A stretch of DNA of 64,000 bases. It comes from Guadua angustifolia (taxonomy: Eukaryota > Streptophyta > Magnoliopsida > Poales > Poaceae). The position numbers and the translations under genes were made by a program. Shown one piece after another: positions 9,612 through 19,749 of the stretch. Below the pieces are notes generated by a model. That model was not told the origin of the DNA and did not search any database. It saw only the letters and a program-made list of their open reading frames with translations. Each line of letters opens with the position of its first letter. Position 1 is the first letter of the stretch. The stretch lies in contig CM070511.1 in the NCBI GenBank assembly GCA_036346375.1, positions 5,332,001 to 5,396,000 of the forward strand. The letters run 5' to 3'.

Positions 9612-12330
9612 ATGGCCAAGTTAGGAAGGAGCACCTTGTAAGCACTTTTCGAGGATGAAGGAGCTCGAGTCCTTGGGGCTTCTAGACCCGTTTACATGGC
9701 GGGCCGGCAACGAGATCGAGCACTTTTCAAGGACGACAGATAGATCGCTCGCGACCGCAAAACACTATGCCCTCTTTGGCTTGCGGACCCGGAGAGTGAG
9801 TTCGCCGCTGAGGTCCTCTCTAGCTGCGACATCGAGCTCATCAACTCGGTGTCAACTCCGCTTCTTCTCCTCACCATCTTTTCCCATCTATGCGAGGGAT
9901 TCCTAGGGATCCTCTCGACTCTCGCTTCTTCTTCCCAGATTTCGCCTCTTCCGCTCCGGGAAGGACCCCGTGGTCGGATGCTCTACTTCCTTGCCATGGG
10001 TCGGGCTTAAGTGGGCCTTCCTAAGTTCCACTCGATTCCCTCGCCCGTGGAACGAGCGCCGTTCTACTCAAGAGGGGCGTAGGAGGACGCCGGTGTCTGA
10101 AAGGACCCCATCGCCAACCGCAAGAAGGAGACTCGAGTTGGACGACCTCGAGGTCGACGAGGAGGCCATCGCCCTCATCCATATTCGCGCTTATGCGCCG
10201 TCTCAACGGCAGCGATCGCCAACGATTTCTCTGGAACTGCGGTGTCCCCTCTTCGAGATCCAGGGGTCCGATGATGCTACCCGCGAGGGCACGTCCAGTA
10301 AGTCTTCTTGTCCCAAGGTTTGGCTCGTGTACACCCTCCGACCATCTCTTGACAACCGCTTGTCTTGCAAGGTGCGAAAAAGAATCCCGGTCGCCGCCAG
10401 ATGGTCGAGATGTTTGGGAAGGTGGCGACGAGTACGCCATCAAGAACCCCGTCCCGAAGAATGTACTCCGCCGAAGCGACGAGGTAAGTCTCCCCGACTA
10501 AGCGCCGAAGTCTTTTGCCTCGCGAGCCCCTTCTCGAAGCTCGCGCTTTGCTCGTAGAGGCCCACCAGAGTTGCCGACACGCGGCAGAGGATGCTCCCGC
10601 CGCTTGGCGGGCAGAGCAAGAAAGGGAAGAAGCGACTTCCACCAGCCGGATTGCCAAGCGGAGGCGAAGAAACGCATACGTTGAGTGGGGGACTGCAGCA
10701 CGTAAGGGCCCTTCTAGCCGAGCCCCGAGATTGTGTTTTCTATGCCTTGCCGTCTGACGAAGTCTTCCCTTACGCAATGAGCAGAAGCGCTGCCGCTGCC
10801 AGGTCTCGGCACTCCCCGCCCCCAGGGTCATGAGTCAAACTCACCACATGGGGCGGCGGATGTGAGCTGGGCCGGACTTCGAGGTCTCAGTCACAGGACA
10901 CGCAAGCCAGCGCCCAACATCGGGCAACAAGACCTTCGACGACTCGACGAGGAGGAGATCAGACCTGTAGGCCCCCGGCATCCTGGTCTGCGCCGCCCCC
11001 TTCGTATCTTTCTGGCTTAGAGTATGCTTTTGATCGCAGACCTCGAGCACCCGAGCTCAAAACTTGCCCGCTTTGGACGATGGTCATGTCCGTATGGTCC
11101 GAGTCCGAGGAGGAGAACGCCGAATTCGGTACCGCGCCACGATCGCCGTGGGACATGCACTTCCCAGAGCACTTTTGGCCGGTGAGTTCTACTCAAGGGC
11201 TCGACGACTCGTCTCGAAGAAAAACGAGCCCGCAGCCAACCATGGACTACGACACGGTGAGGCCCACGACATAGATAAGGCCGACGGCTTCCCGGCCCCC
11301 TGAGGGAGGATACTCAGGGGCCTTGAGGCCACGATTGAAGTGGCTCCAAGACCCCACAGCCCACGATCGCCCAGCGTTGAGGTCATGACCCCACGGCCAC
11401 CGGGTGATCGGTCGCGAAGCTCTGCGACCTCCCCAGCCATCAGGCCGAGGCCGAGGTCGCGGCACCCAGTGCCACTGGAGGTCGCGAATGCCGAGGCGGA
11501 TCCGCTGCCATCCCTCACGCGGAGACGAAGCGACCCGACCGTGAGATCGGGCCGCATCGCCGCTTATGTCCTCTCTGCGTGCGGCCTTAACTCACTGGAG
11601 GAGGCAGCTGGATAACCAAGCCTCGAGGCGGGGACTCAGAGTCCCGCCTGCTGCGCCTTCCGTGGTCGTCAGGTCGATCCCGCACCAAAGATGGCGGTTG
11701 ACGAGGAGGAGGAGATCCTCACATCAGATTGACGATCGTGAGGATTCCACACCAAGACGCCCGAGGGATGCACTCCGCGAGGTAATGGTCTTCCCGCCAA
11801 CTTCAGAGCTCATAGTTTGACCTCCTTGTCCCTCTCATTTTGGGCCACCCTTTTACGTCAGGAAGGTGATCGACCATGCCTCTCGAGGGCTACAAGGCCT
11901 CCGAGAGCATGCCGTCAGTGCCGAGGGGTCTCCGACGCAGAGAGGCGCTGGAGGTTGAGCGCCGGCCGCCTGCATTCCATTGAGGTCGAGCTGGGGAGCT
12001 CGAGCGAGGCCCAAGAGCTCTTGACGATCCACGCCGGACGATGAGGGTGCAGGAGATAGCCCAGCTGAAGAGCTCGAGCGCACCAGGCCCGAGGAGGAAC
12101 TTGGGAGAAGCTCGAGCCAAGGTCGGTAAAGCGCCATGAGCAGCACACTCAAGAGTGCCCCCGGCCCCAAAATCCTGAAGAGCGAACGACGCCGAGCCGT
12201 GGATGCTTCCCAAAGTCGAGCCTCCGGAGAAGGCTCGTGGAAGGCCTGAGATCGCAACCCCGAAGGCAAAAGTGGCCCGCCCGAAGAGCTAACGAAAAGC
12301 TTGCCCGAGATGGCCGACACAGTGGCCTAA
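9612..12330 (+). pseudogene. Extra antisense gene of E2 (putative gypsy type transposon domain), broken
   Basis: Lies antisense to E2's gag-pol, between pol and the 3' LTR. It begins with MAKLGRSTL at 9612, the same start as in H. Recognisable blocks in shifting frames include SCDIELIN near 9830, LTIFSHLCEGFLGIL near 9875-9915 and KDPIANRKKET near 10100. The N-terminal part resembles the plant domain described as 'putative gypsy type transposon' (Pfam PF04195, from memory). Intron-like gaps sit where H has them: donor GTAAGTC at 10297 and about 10483 (acceptor near 10557), donor GTAAGG near 10702, acceptor TGATCGCAG near 11040. The C-terminal coiled-coil part is readable only in bits at 11860-12300. 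Function unknown. Confidence 0.7.
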
Positions 12331-12339
12331 AGAAACATC

Positions 12340-13235
12340 AAAAGCAAGGAATGTACTAATGCAAGTGGTTTTGTTTTGGTGTACAAAGAAACCTCGTCCC
12401 TGTTGTAAATCCGTAGCTTGGGGATACTTGAAGTCTTTCTTGCTTTGCTTGTTAGCCATTCCCGTGCTTTCTAGGTCGTGCGCCGATAGGGTAGCCTTAC
12501 CCAGCCCCCGTTGGGCCCGAGGTCGAGCGACGGCCTCGCACAAGACTTAAATATGGACGAGAGGCCACGACCGCAAAGTGGAGGAACAATTCCAAGAAGG
12601 TAGAAGGGCACGGCGACATCGTTAAGTAGGTTAGTGCTCGAACGGCTCGCGACCATGCATATCGCTCGACAATTAAAGCGGCGAGGTTCTCACTTCGAGC
12701 CCTGCATGTGGAAGAGCTAGATTGCGAAGAGGTTCGGCTTACGTTTAGCTCGTCCGCTGGGGGTGAACGTCAAACCTGCATCACTTAGACTAGGAGCAAA
12801 TGCGCTTGCGCACGAAGGTCGTGTTCGAAAAAAAGACAAACGAGGAACCATCGAAAAAGAAATAACAGCAACATAAGTGGAAGCAAACGTAAAAAGGGCA
12901 AAAATGAAAGACCAGCTTTATTGAAATGTGAGGCATAGAGTTTACACATAAAACTTCCGGTGATCTATATTCCACGAGCTAGAGAGCTCTCGCCATCAGC
13001 ATCGCTAGCCGAGAAGCCCCGCGGCGATCTGTTGAAACAACTCTATAGGGCCCTCCCACCGCGGGATAACTTGTCTCGTGGCCGGACGAGCTCAATCCGC
13101 CTCGGGCTAGGTCCCCAACAAGGAGCTTCTAGGTCGTCATCACCGAGACGCATGTCTGCGAAGAGTTTGCGTAGTGCGCTGATCGTAGCGAAGGCACGGC
13201 ATCTTACTTCTTCGCGAGGGTGAGGTCGAGACCGT
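12340..13235 (-). other. Post-pol spacer of E2
   Basis: Non-coding DNA between pol (minus) and the antisense gene (plus), which converge on it. It is the complete version of the spacer that is split in H (4661-5062 plus 19280-19745), for example CGTAAGCCGAACCTCTTCGC on minus near 12745. A CAATAAAG signal for the gag-pol transcript sits on minus near 12917. No reading frame of note. Confidence 0.6.
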
Positions 13236-13239
13236 TCGT

Positions 13240-13995
13240 GCTCAAGTCGACTTGGTCGACCAAAGCCGACTCGACAGAGCCCAACGTGACCTCTGGAGGT
13301 AGGACGGCTTCGCATCGAACACGAGCCGGAATGGTGTGGACCACGTGGCTCGCTTGTTATGGTACGAATAGACCATAGGACGGGGGAAGTTCATCCACCC
13401 AGCCTTGCCGTGTCGACGAGCTCATCTGCGACTCGCTTCTTGACGCCTCGACGATTTGTTCATTGGCGCTGGCTCACGCTCCGCTGCTCGGGGTGAGCCA
13501 CCGCGAAGCAGATTTTGATGCCGAAGTTCCTCGCAAAACTCCCCGAACAACTCACCGGGTAAACCGAGTACCGTTGTCGCGATAATTTTGCATGGAACCC
13601 GTGCACTGGTGACCACGAACAAGCGGAAGAAATGAACCGCCGCCTCGAAAGGCTATGGTCGAGACCGATTCAACCTCTATCCACTTGGTGAAGGTGTCGA
13701 CGAAGCGACGAACGTAAACTTCTTCCCTACGCTTGAGGAAAAGGACCGAGGATGTCCAGCCCTGTGTCGAGAAGGGCCACGCGAGCGGATGGTCTGGAGC
13801 GCGTGAGGCGGTTGATGCGACTTCGGGCGTGGAATTGGCGTTCGGCAAAGCGACGATATCACGAAAGCATCCTGCCGCCGAGGGCCAAAAGTACCCATGC
13901 GGAAGGCCTTCGACCATTGTCCTTACGAAGAGTGCGCCTACGAGGCCCGAGTGAATGTCATGCAAGAGGTACTTACCTCCTCCGTGGAGATGCAC
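13240..13995 (-). pseudogene. Integrase of E2, degenerate
   Basis: On minus the pieces are DIHSGLVGA near 13948, VDTFTKWIEVESVSTI near 13710-13660, CTGSMQNYRDNGTRF near 13595-13555, then EELRHQNLL and REPAPMNKSSRRQ fragments to 13430. This is the Ty3 integrase core with at least four frameshifts. H's homologue is at 3790-4660. The zinc-binding N-terminus is not readable. Confidence 0.7.
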
Positions 13996-14094
13996 CGCGT
14001 CGTAATGCCGAAAACATTGCGTCCAGAAGCTCTCCTCGACAAGCGTGTACTGATTCGCCCGCTGATCCGCTCTTCTCGGCAGGTCGGTGGCGAG

Positions 14095-14850
14095 TCACCC
14101 CGAGCAAGGAAATTGTGGATGGCCTCGCCCAGAGGGGGTACCTTCGACCATGGCGGCGCGACCTCTTGGTCGGAGATTGACGGGCCGCCATTGCGTCTCG
14201 TGATGACGCCGGGTGACGCCGCCGCCGGAGGAGCCGAGCTTGGAGAGGCAATCCGCTACCGGAGTTGTCCTTCCCGATGTGCTTGAGCTCCAAGTTCGGA
14301 ACCACTTCTCCATCTTGCGTGCCGGCGAGGTATTTTGCCATCGAAGTCTCCCGAGCACCGTAGTCCTTGTTGAACTGTTGATGACGTAGCCGAGTCGCCC
14401 TTCACGACCGTGACGGGCGACTCCCAAGGCATTGCAAGCTCGTAAAGCCGGCCAAGAGGGCTTCGTACTCCACATTGTTGGTCGCCGAGAAGCCAAAACG
14501 AATTACGATACCTCCTTGTCGCCGCTGCGGGTGAGGATAAGGATCCCACTCGAGCGCTTGAAGGACCTCGAGCCGTCGAAGAACATGACCCAGTGGCTTT
14601 TCCTCTTCGACTTGAAGCTCGGGAGCGGTTGCGACGTCGCTTCGACCATGAAGTCGGCGAGCATTTGCGACTTTATGGTCGTGCATGCCACGACCAGACG
14701 CCGAACACCGCCCGAGCTCCATGGCCCACTTGGCGATTCGCTCGCCCTCCGTTCTCAGATGTCCCCGAGCGGAAGTTGCTCGGGACGACCATGGAGTCGC
14801 CTCAAAATAGTGCCGAGCTTGCGCTGGCCATGAGGAGAGCATATAACAGC
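14095..14850 (-). pseudogene. RNase H and second RNase H-like domain of E2
   Basis: On minus: HWVMFFDGSRSFK near 14605-14565, NNVEYEALLAGF near 14485-14445, VKGDS near 14410, KMEKWFRTWSS near 14325 and DCLSKLGSS near 14255-14230. It follows H's second RNase H domain block by block. The usual NNVAEYEAL has lost a residue, and two frameshifts are visible. Confidence 0.7.
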
Positions 14851-15004
14851 TTCAGACTGCGGGTAGCGCCCTTCGGCCGTGCAAGACCTCGTGACATAAT
14901 AAATGGGGTCTTCTTTGAGGCCCCTGCTCCGCCACCAGAAGCGGCACTAACAAAGATGGGGGTGGTCATGAGATATAGCAAGAATTTCTCACCGGGTTGT
15001 GGCG

Positions 15005-15724
15005 TTAGGCGGAGGGTGGGGCGACAGTCGCCTTCAGGTCATCGAAGGATCGTTGGGCCTCTGGAGTCCACTCGAAGCCCCCGTGCTTGCGCAAGGTTTG
15101 GAAGAATGGGAGCCCGCGCTCGCCGAGCCTCGAGATGAACCTGCTGAGGGCGGCCATGCGGCCAGTGAGGCTTTGCACCTGCTTGATCGAGGTCGGGGGT
15201 GCCATCTTTTCGATCGCCTCGATCTTCTCCGGGTTTGGACCAACCCCCGAGCCCCCGATCATGTAGCCGAGCACCTTACCGGACGCCGCGCCGAACACGC
15301 ACTTCTCGGGGTTGAGCTTGATCTTGTGCTGCTCAGGTTGGCGAAGGTCTCTCGAGGTCGCGAACGTGGTCGCCCTCGGCGGGCTTTTGATGATGATGTC
15401 GCCCACGAGACCTCAAGGTTCCGCCCGATCCGGGGCTCGAAAGTCTTGTTCATCGACGTTGAAAAGTGGCCCCGCAGATTGCGCAGCACTCAAATGACAT
15501 GGTCGATAGCAATAGGTGCCAAACGGCGTGATGAAGGAAGTCTTGTTTCGCCGTCGACCGCCACTTTGATCCGGTGGTATCCCGAGTAAGCATCCAAGAA
15601 GCTCGGCATCTTGGCATTCGCGGTGGAGTCCACGATCCGTCGATCGCCGAAGCGAAATTGTCCTTCGCAAGCCGAGTTCAACCCGTATGGTCGGCGCACA
15701 TTCTCCACTTTCCTCCTTCTTCAA
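15005..15724 (-). pseudogene. Reverse transcriptase of E2, catalytic box destroyed
   Basis: On minus: LDAYSGYHRIKVAV near 15600-15555, KTFEPRIGRNLEV near 15450-15410, then HKIKLNPEKCVFGAASGKVLGYMIGG near 15330-15255 and KMAPPTSIKQVQSLTGRMAALSRFISRLGERGLPFFQTLR, ending with FEWTPEAQRSFDDLK. Only the last part is one clean frame (15005-15406). Where H has YVDD, E2 has lost a base and changed the first Asp codon to GGC (near 15400), so the active site is gone. Confidence 0.85.
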
Positions 15725-15989
15725 GCACGATGACCGGGTGGGCCACCACTCGGAGTAGTTAATCTCACGAATGAAGCGGCCTTCAAGAGCTTGTCAAGGC
15801 TCTCCTTGATGATCGCGACTTTCTCTGGGAGAAGCGACGCGCTTTTTGGCGCCTGCAGTCGGGAGCCGGATCCTACTGCGGCTCGTGCTCAATCACCTCC
15901 TCGGGGCGCGGGCATATCCGCGTGCTCCCAGCGAATATACCCTTGTTGGCGCGAAGGAAGGTGGCGAGCTCGAGTTCCTATTTGGAACT

Positions 15990-16625
15990 CAGCTCGCCGG
16001 AGACGTGGGCCTTTGGTGGTCGCTCTCGTCGAGCCAAGCCTTGACGGCCTTTGTTGCCCCACTAGGCATATCGCTGCCTTCGGGGCGTTCTTCGTCGTCT
16101 CCTCTGATCACTGTTGGGCAAAGATGCTGCAAGAGCCAAGGCCTTGGTCTCACAGCCATGCGCCGCTTGTAGGTCGCCCCGCACGGTGATGACACCGTTG
16201 GGGCCGGGTAACTTCATGCACCGATGGCCATAATGGTTGGCAGCCATGAATTTGACCAAGGCAGTCGCCCGAGGATGGCGTTGTACGGGAGGTCACCCTC
16301 GACCACCTCGAAGGTGATCAACTCGGTGCGAAAGTTGTCAGAGCCACCGAAGGTGACGGGCAAGACAACCTGCCCCAAGGGGGTGGTCGAACTCCCGGGG
16401 ACTATCCCGAAGAATGGTATGGTGATGCTCTTGACCTTCGACCGGGAATCGCGATCCGGCCGGCGCTCCCGCTATGCGACAAGTTAAGAGAGTCTGCGCC
16501 ATCGACCATGACGCGACCGACCGCGGTGTTGCTGATGGTCGGGTCACGACCAAAGGCGGTCTTTAGGTCTCGAGCCATACCGGGAGAGCATCCTCCGGGA
16601 GAAGGTGATGGTGGCCCCGCCCACT
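15990..16625 (-). pseudogene. Protease region of E2, degenerate
   Basis: On minus: MARDLKTAFG and PTISNTAVGRVMVDG near 16580-16500, a retropepsin-like active-site segment, then, after frameshifts, LVKFMAANHYGHRCMKLPG near 16260-16205 and GVITVRGDLQAAHGCETKALALA near 16200-16130. The order and spacing match H (1100-1880). Confidence 0.7.
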
Positions 16626-16630
16626 TGCGG

Positions 16631-18552
16631 CTATTCGGTGGGCTTCGGTGATGTGACTTGGTAGATGGTGCGTCGGTGCGCCTTGACCTCGCGCTGGGTC
16701 GTAGGCCGACGAGCCACCGAAGATGACATCGATCCGGCCGCCTTTTTGGAACTCGTGTCGAGGTCGTCGTGCTCCGCGCCGGCATTCACACGGTCGAGCT
16801 GGTCGTCATCCTTCGGAAGCATGGGCATCTCACCCCGCCCATCGTAGAAGGCGTCTAGCTTATTCTGCCAAGCCCTGCAGGCCCGCAGATCGTGGCCGGC
16901 CGGCCTGTGGAAAAGACAGAACTTTGTTTCATCATACCCCGCGCGCCCCTCGACCCCCGGCTGCTGAGCATCGACCCGTCGGGGACCGGCACGTTGGCCC
17001 TCCTGCTGGGGCTGGTTCTTCGCCTGGTGTGGTCGGGGTCGACCTTGGCGAGGCTTAGAGTCCTCCTGAGCTTGGCCTCGGACCTCGAGGTCCTCGCGTT
17101 GGCCATCCGCCGAGACGATCACCCGCGGTAGCCCTCCGCCACCTCTGCGATCGCGCTTTCGCTTCTTGGTAGTGGCGCCTTGGTCGGCGCCCCTGGAGTT
17201 GGACGGACCGGCCTCTGTTTGGTTCAGACCAAGCTTACCTTGGTTGTAGTCGCGTTTCGATGAAGATAAACATCGTCGCGTCCGCATCAGCTCCGCCATG
17301 CGGAAAAAGTTTGTTGACGCTAAGCCTCGAGGTGATCTCGGTGTCTTCGGTGAGGCGTCGATCACGGACCCGAACTTGAAGGCCTTGATGACGGCCTCGT
17401 CGAAATGCTTCGGGATCGAGTTCCTTATGCGGATGAATCACCGCACAAAGTCACGCGATGGCTCGTTCTTCCCTGGATGACACGATCGAGTCTTTCTCCT
17501 GCCTCGACGCTTCGTAACAACTCGAAGTTGGAGCGGCGGCGTTCTGAATCTGGCGCCACGACCAGAAGGAGCGAAGCCGATTAAAAGCCGTGTCCTAGCG
17601 GCCCGTCCGAGCAGCCGATCGAGGTAGTTTGCCATTACTGAGCTCGTCCCTCCACCGCCAGGATAGCGGTCGAATAGATGGGCGAGAACTTCGTCGTGGT
17701 TCTTGGTCCCATCGAAGCCCGACGATCATGGCTTGAACTGGCCGCCATCGCGACGCGACGAAGGCCGTCGAGACGCCATCTATGCGTGGGCCGGGACAGA
17801 GCACGCCGTCGTGGTCATCGCCGACAAGATCCACTCTTGCCGGACTGGTCGAGGCTGCCGGCGTGGCGACCTCCGTGAACGACCATGGTGCCGAGCACGG
17901 GAATCACCTGGTTGGTAACGTAGGCGGTCCTGGACCTGCGGCGCCTGGGCGGAACGTCCGGGAGGTCCGAACTTCGCCTGCCATCGACTTCGGGCGGCTC
18001 GGCTCGTTCTGGTCTGGTTGGCGCGGTGCCCGTGGGACGCCGGCGCGTCTGCGTCAGAGCCTCGTCCCGAGCCTGTTGTTGCTCGGGCTAACTCTGCAGA
18101 CAGAGGTGTCCGACCTTGGTGATGGCGCGACGATGTTATCATTACTTCTCTGAGCGGGTCCCGAGTGTTGACTTCGATCTTTGGAGGTGCCACCTCGGTC
18201 GCAGTATCGTCGAGTTCTTCGGCACGGCTCGGCCAAAGAGCTCCGACCTCGCCCTATCGGGGTTGGCCATAGACGCGGCGATAAGCGAAGGCGCTCCCGT
18301 AGGGGAGCCTGGTAGCCCGAAGATGTCTTTGGCCTTCTCTGGGCCTCCAGCGGAGAAAGTCTATTATAAGCTTGTTGATGGCAACCGCACCATCCGGCGG
18401 CGTCTTCCGAGTCTGCGGATCACGGTCATCCGCATCTCCTCGGCGCCTTGACCATCCGCCACCGAGCGTCTTTGCTCGGCGGCGGCGGTGAGGGCGTGAA
18501 CGAGGACACGGAGTGAGTCCGTTCGAGGAAAATCCGTCGATGAAGGCGCCAT
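16631..18552 (-). pseudogene. gag of E2, degenerate, with Cys/His motif
   Basis: The start ATG is probably at 18552-18550, 64 bases past the primer-binding site, reading MAPSSTDFPRTDSL. The capsid-like part appears at 17760-17450 (FDGTKNHDE, VMANYLDRLLGRAARTRLL, KNEPSRDFV). The longest open part, 16631-17365 (244 codons), holds a basic linker and the motif CLFHRPAGHDLRAC, a C-x2-H-x4-H-x4-C variant of the gag zinc knuckle seen in Tat elements, followed by a tract rich in Asp and Lys. Several frameshifts lie between 17365 and 18500. Confidence 0.78.
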
Positions 18553-18598
18553 GCTCCCCGAGTCTTGGTGTCGTTCTGCGAAAAGCAAAACAATCGGG

Positions 18599-18616
18599 CC
18601 CCACGGTGGCGCCCGG
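18599..18616 (-). other. Primer-binding site of E2
   Basis: On minus the LTR ends in CGCCGACA and is followed by CCGGGCGCCACCGTGGGG. A GGCGCC-CACCGTGGGG stretch right after the LTR is usual in grass Tat elements. It fixes gag-pol orientation and shows that 18617-19274 is the 5' LTR. Confidence 0.6.
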
Positions 18617-19274
18617 TGTCGGCGATCGGGATCGTCAACCGCAAGAAAAGAGGTAGGGGTCAAAGAGTTTATGGGACCGAGCCGTTTTGCTCGAGCGAAG
18701 GAAGAAAATCGATCGCGGTGATGGTGAACAAGGCGACAACGAGCACGAGACGAGTTTATCTTGGTTCGAGCCTGTGAAGGTAATAGCTCTACTCCAATCG
18801 CCTTGCGGCGGTGATTCTTGTTATATGGGTGTATAGAGCAGTGTTTACAACTCAAGACAGTAATGGTGATTCCTAGCTCGAGCTGCTGTGTGTGCTATGT
18901 TGTCTTCGTGTCCTTTGGAGCTCATGCGTCCTTGGTCTTTATACTCTCTCTGCCTTAGCGGCGGGAGCGATCCTTGGGAAGAGGCCTTCGTGCACCTTGA
19001 GGGTTGGCAACAATCGCCTCCGAACTTGCCTTAGACTCTTAGTCATCCCCACGACCCGCTCTCTGAAGCTATCGATCGAATGCTAGATCCGAAATCCTAG
19101 GCGGACGGGGCTTGAGCGAGACCCGCTCGAGCTTCGAGGTCGTCTTGGTCGAGCTCGGGCACCAAGGCTGAGGTCAGCGCCCTAGATCTGCACTCCAGTC
19201 GCGGTCGGGGCCTTCCGAGCTTGGGGATCCGTTGACCGCACGCCGGCCGGTCAAGGAGTTCCCAGCCCTCGTCA
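18617..19274 (-). repeat. 5' LTR of E2 (658 bp)
   Basis: On minus it starts TGACGAGGGCTGG and ends GATCGCCGACA, with a TATA-like TATAAAGACC near 18944. It aligns with 5068-5727 over its whole length, with many small indels. On plus it is followed at once by CTCTT, the target duplication. Confidence 0.88.
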
Positions 19275-19279
19275 CTCTT
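19275..19279. repeat. Target site duplication CTCTT, right side of E2
   Basis: Copy of the five bases at 5063-5067. From 19280 the sequence (GGTCTAAAGCG...) is again element H. Confidence 0.9.
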
Positions 19280-19745
19280 GGTCTAAAGCGTCGCGAGCTC
19301 GACGTCCTCCCCCAGGGGACGAGTTAAAACGTAAGCCGAACCTCTTCGCAATCTAGCTCTCTCCTGTGCCTTGGCGCGGACCAAGAGCCTCGCCACTTTG
19401 GTGTGGAGCATTGCTGCAGTCATGATGCGTGATTGAATGTTAGTCCGGGCGAAACCGTCTCTCTATCGATCTCGTTTTCGTCACGTCTATGTCCCCTACG
19501 GCTTTTCTCTCCATTTTGCAGGTCATGTTCGCTGGCATGCAAATCTTGCGCCCAAGGCCAGCGTTGCTCGACCTCGGACCCAACGGGGGCTGGATAAGGG
19601 TATCCTATTGGCATACGACCTACGGCGCACGACTAGGAGCGAAAAAGACGAACACCAAATATCTTCGACTATAAGCTTTAAACAAGACAATAGTTTTTCC
19701 TGCTCTCCAAAACAAATCGCAGCTCTATTAACACATGTCTTCAGA
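19280..19745 (+). other. Post-pol spacer of element H, second part
   Basis: Continues the spacer interrupted at 5062. It shares CGTAAGCCGAACCTCTTCGC (about 19329) and AACGGGGGCTGGATAAGGGTA (about 19580) with E2's spacer on minus. No coding potential is seen. Confidence 0.6.
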
Positions 19746-19749
19746 GTTT

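Larger units (their letters stand above)
5068..19274 (-). mobile_element. Complete Tat-lineage Ty3/gypsy element E2, minus strand
   Basis: A full LTR-to-LTR element inserted into H. On minus it reads: 5' LTR (19274-18617), primer-binding site, gag-pol (18552-about 13240), spacer (13240-12340), an extra gene in antisense (plus strand 9612-12330), polypurine tract (5743-5728) and 3' LTR (5727-5068). Removing the 3.5-kb insertion at 5904-9372 leaves about 10.7 kb, normal for this lineage. Its LTRs match H's 3' LTR, so H and E2 are two members of one family. The two E2 LTRs differ at many sites, mainly small indels, and every gene is broken, so it is an old insertion. Confidence 0.9.
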
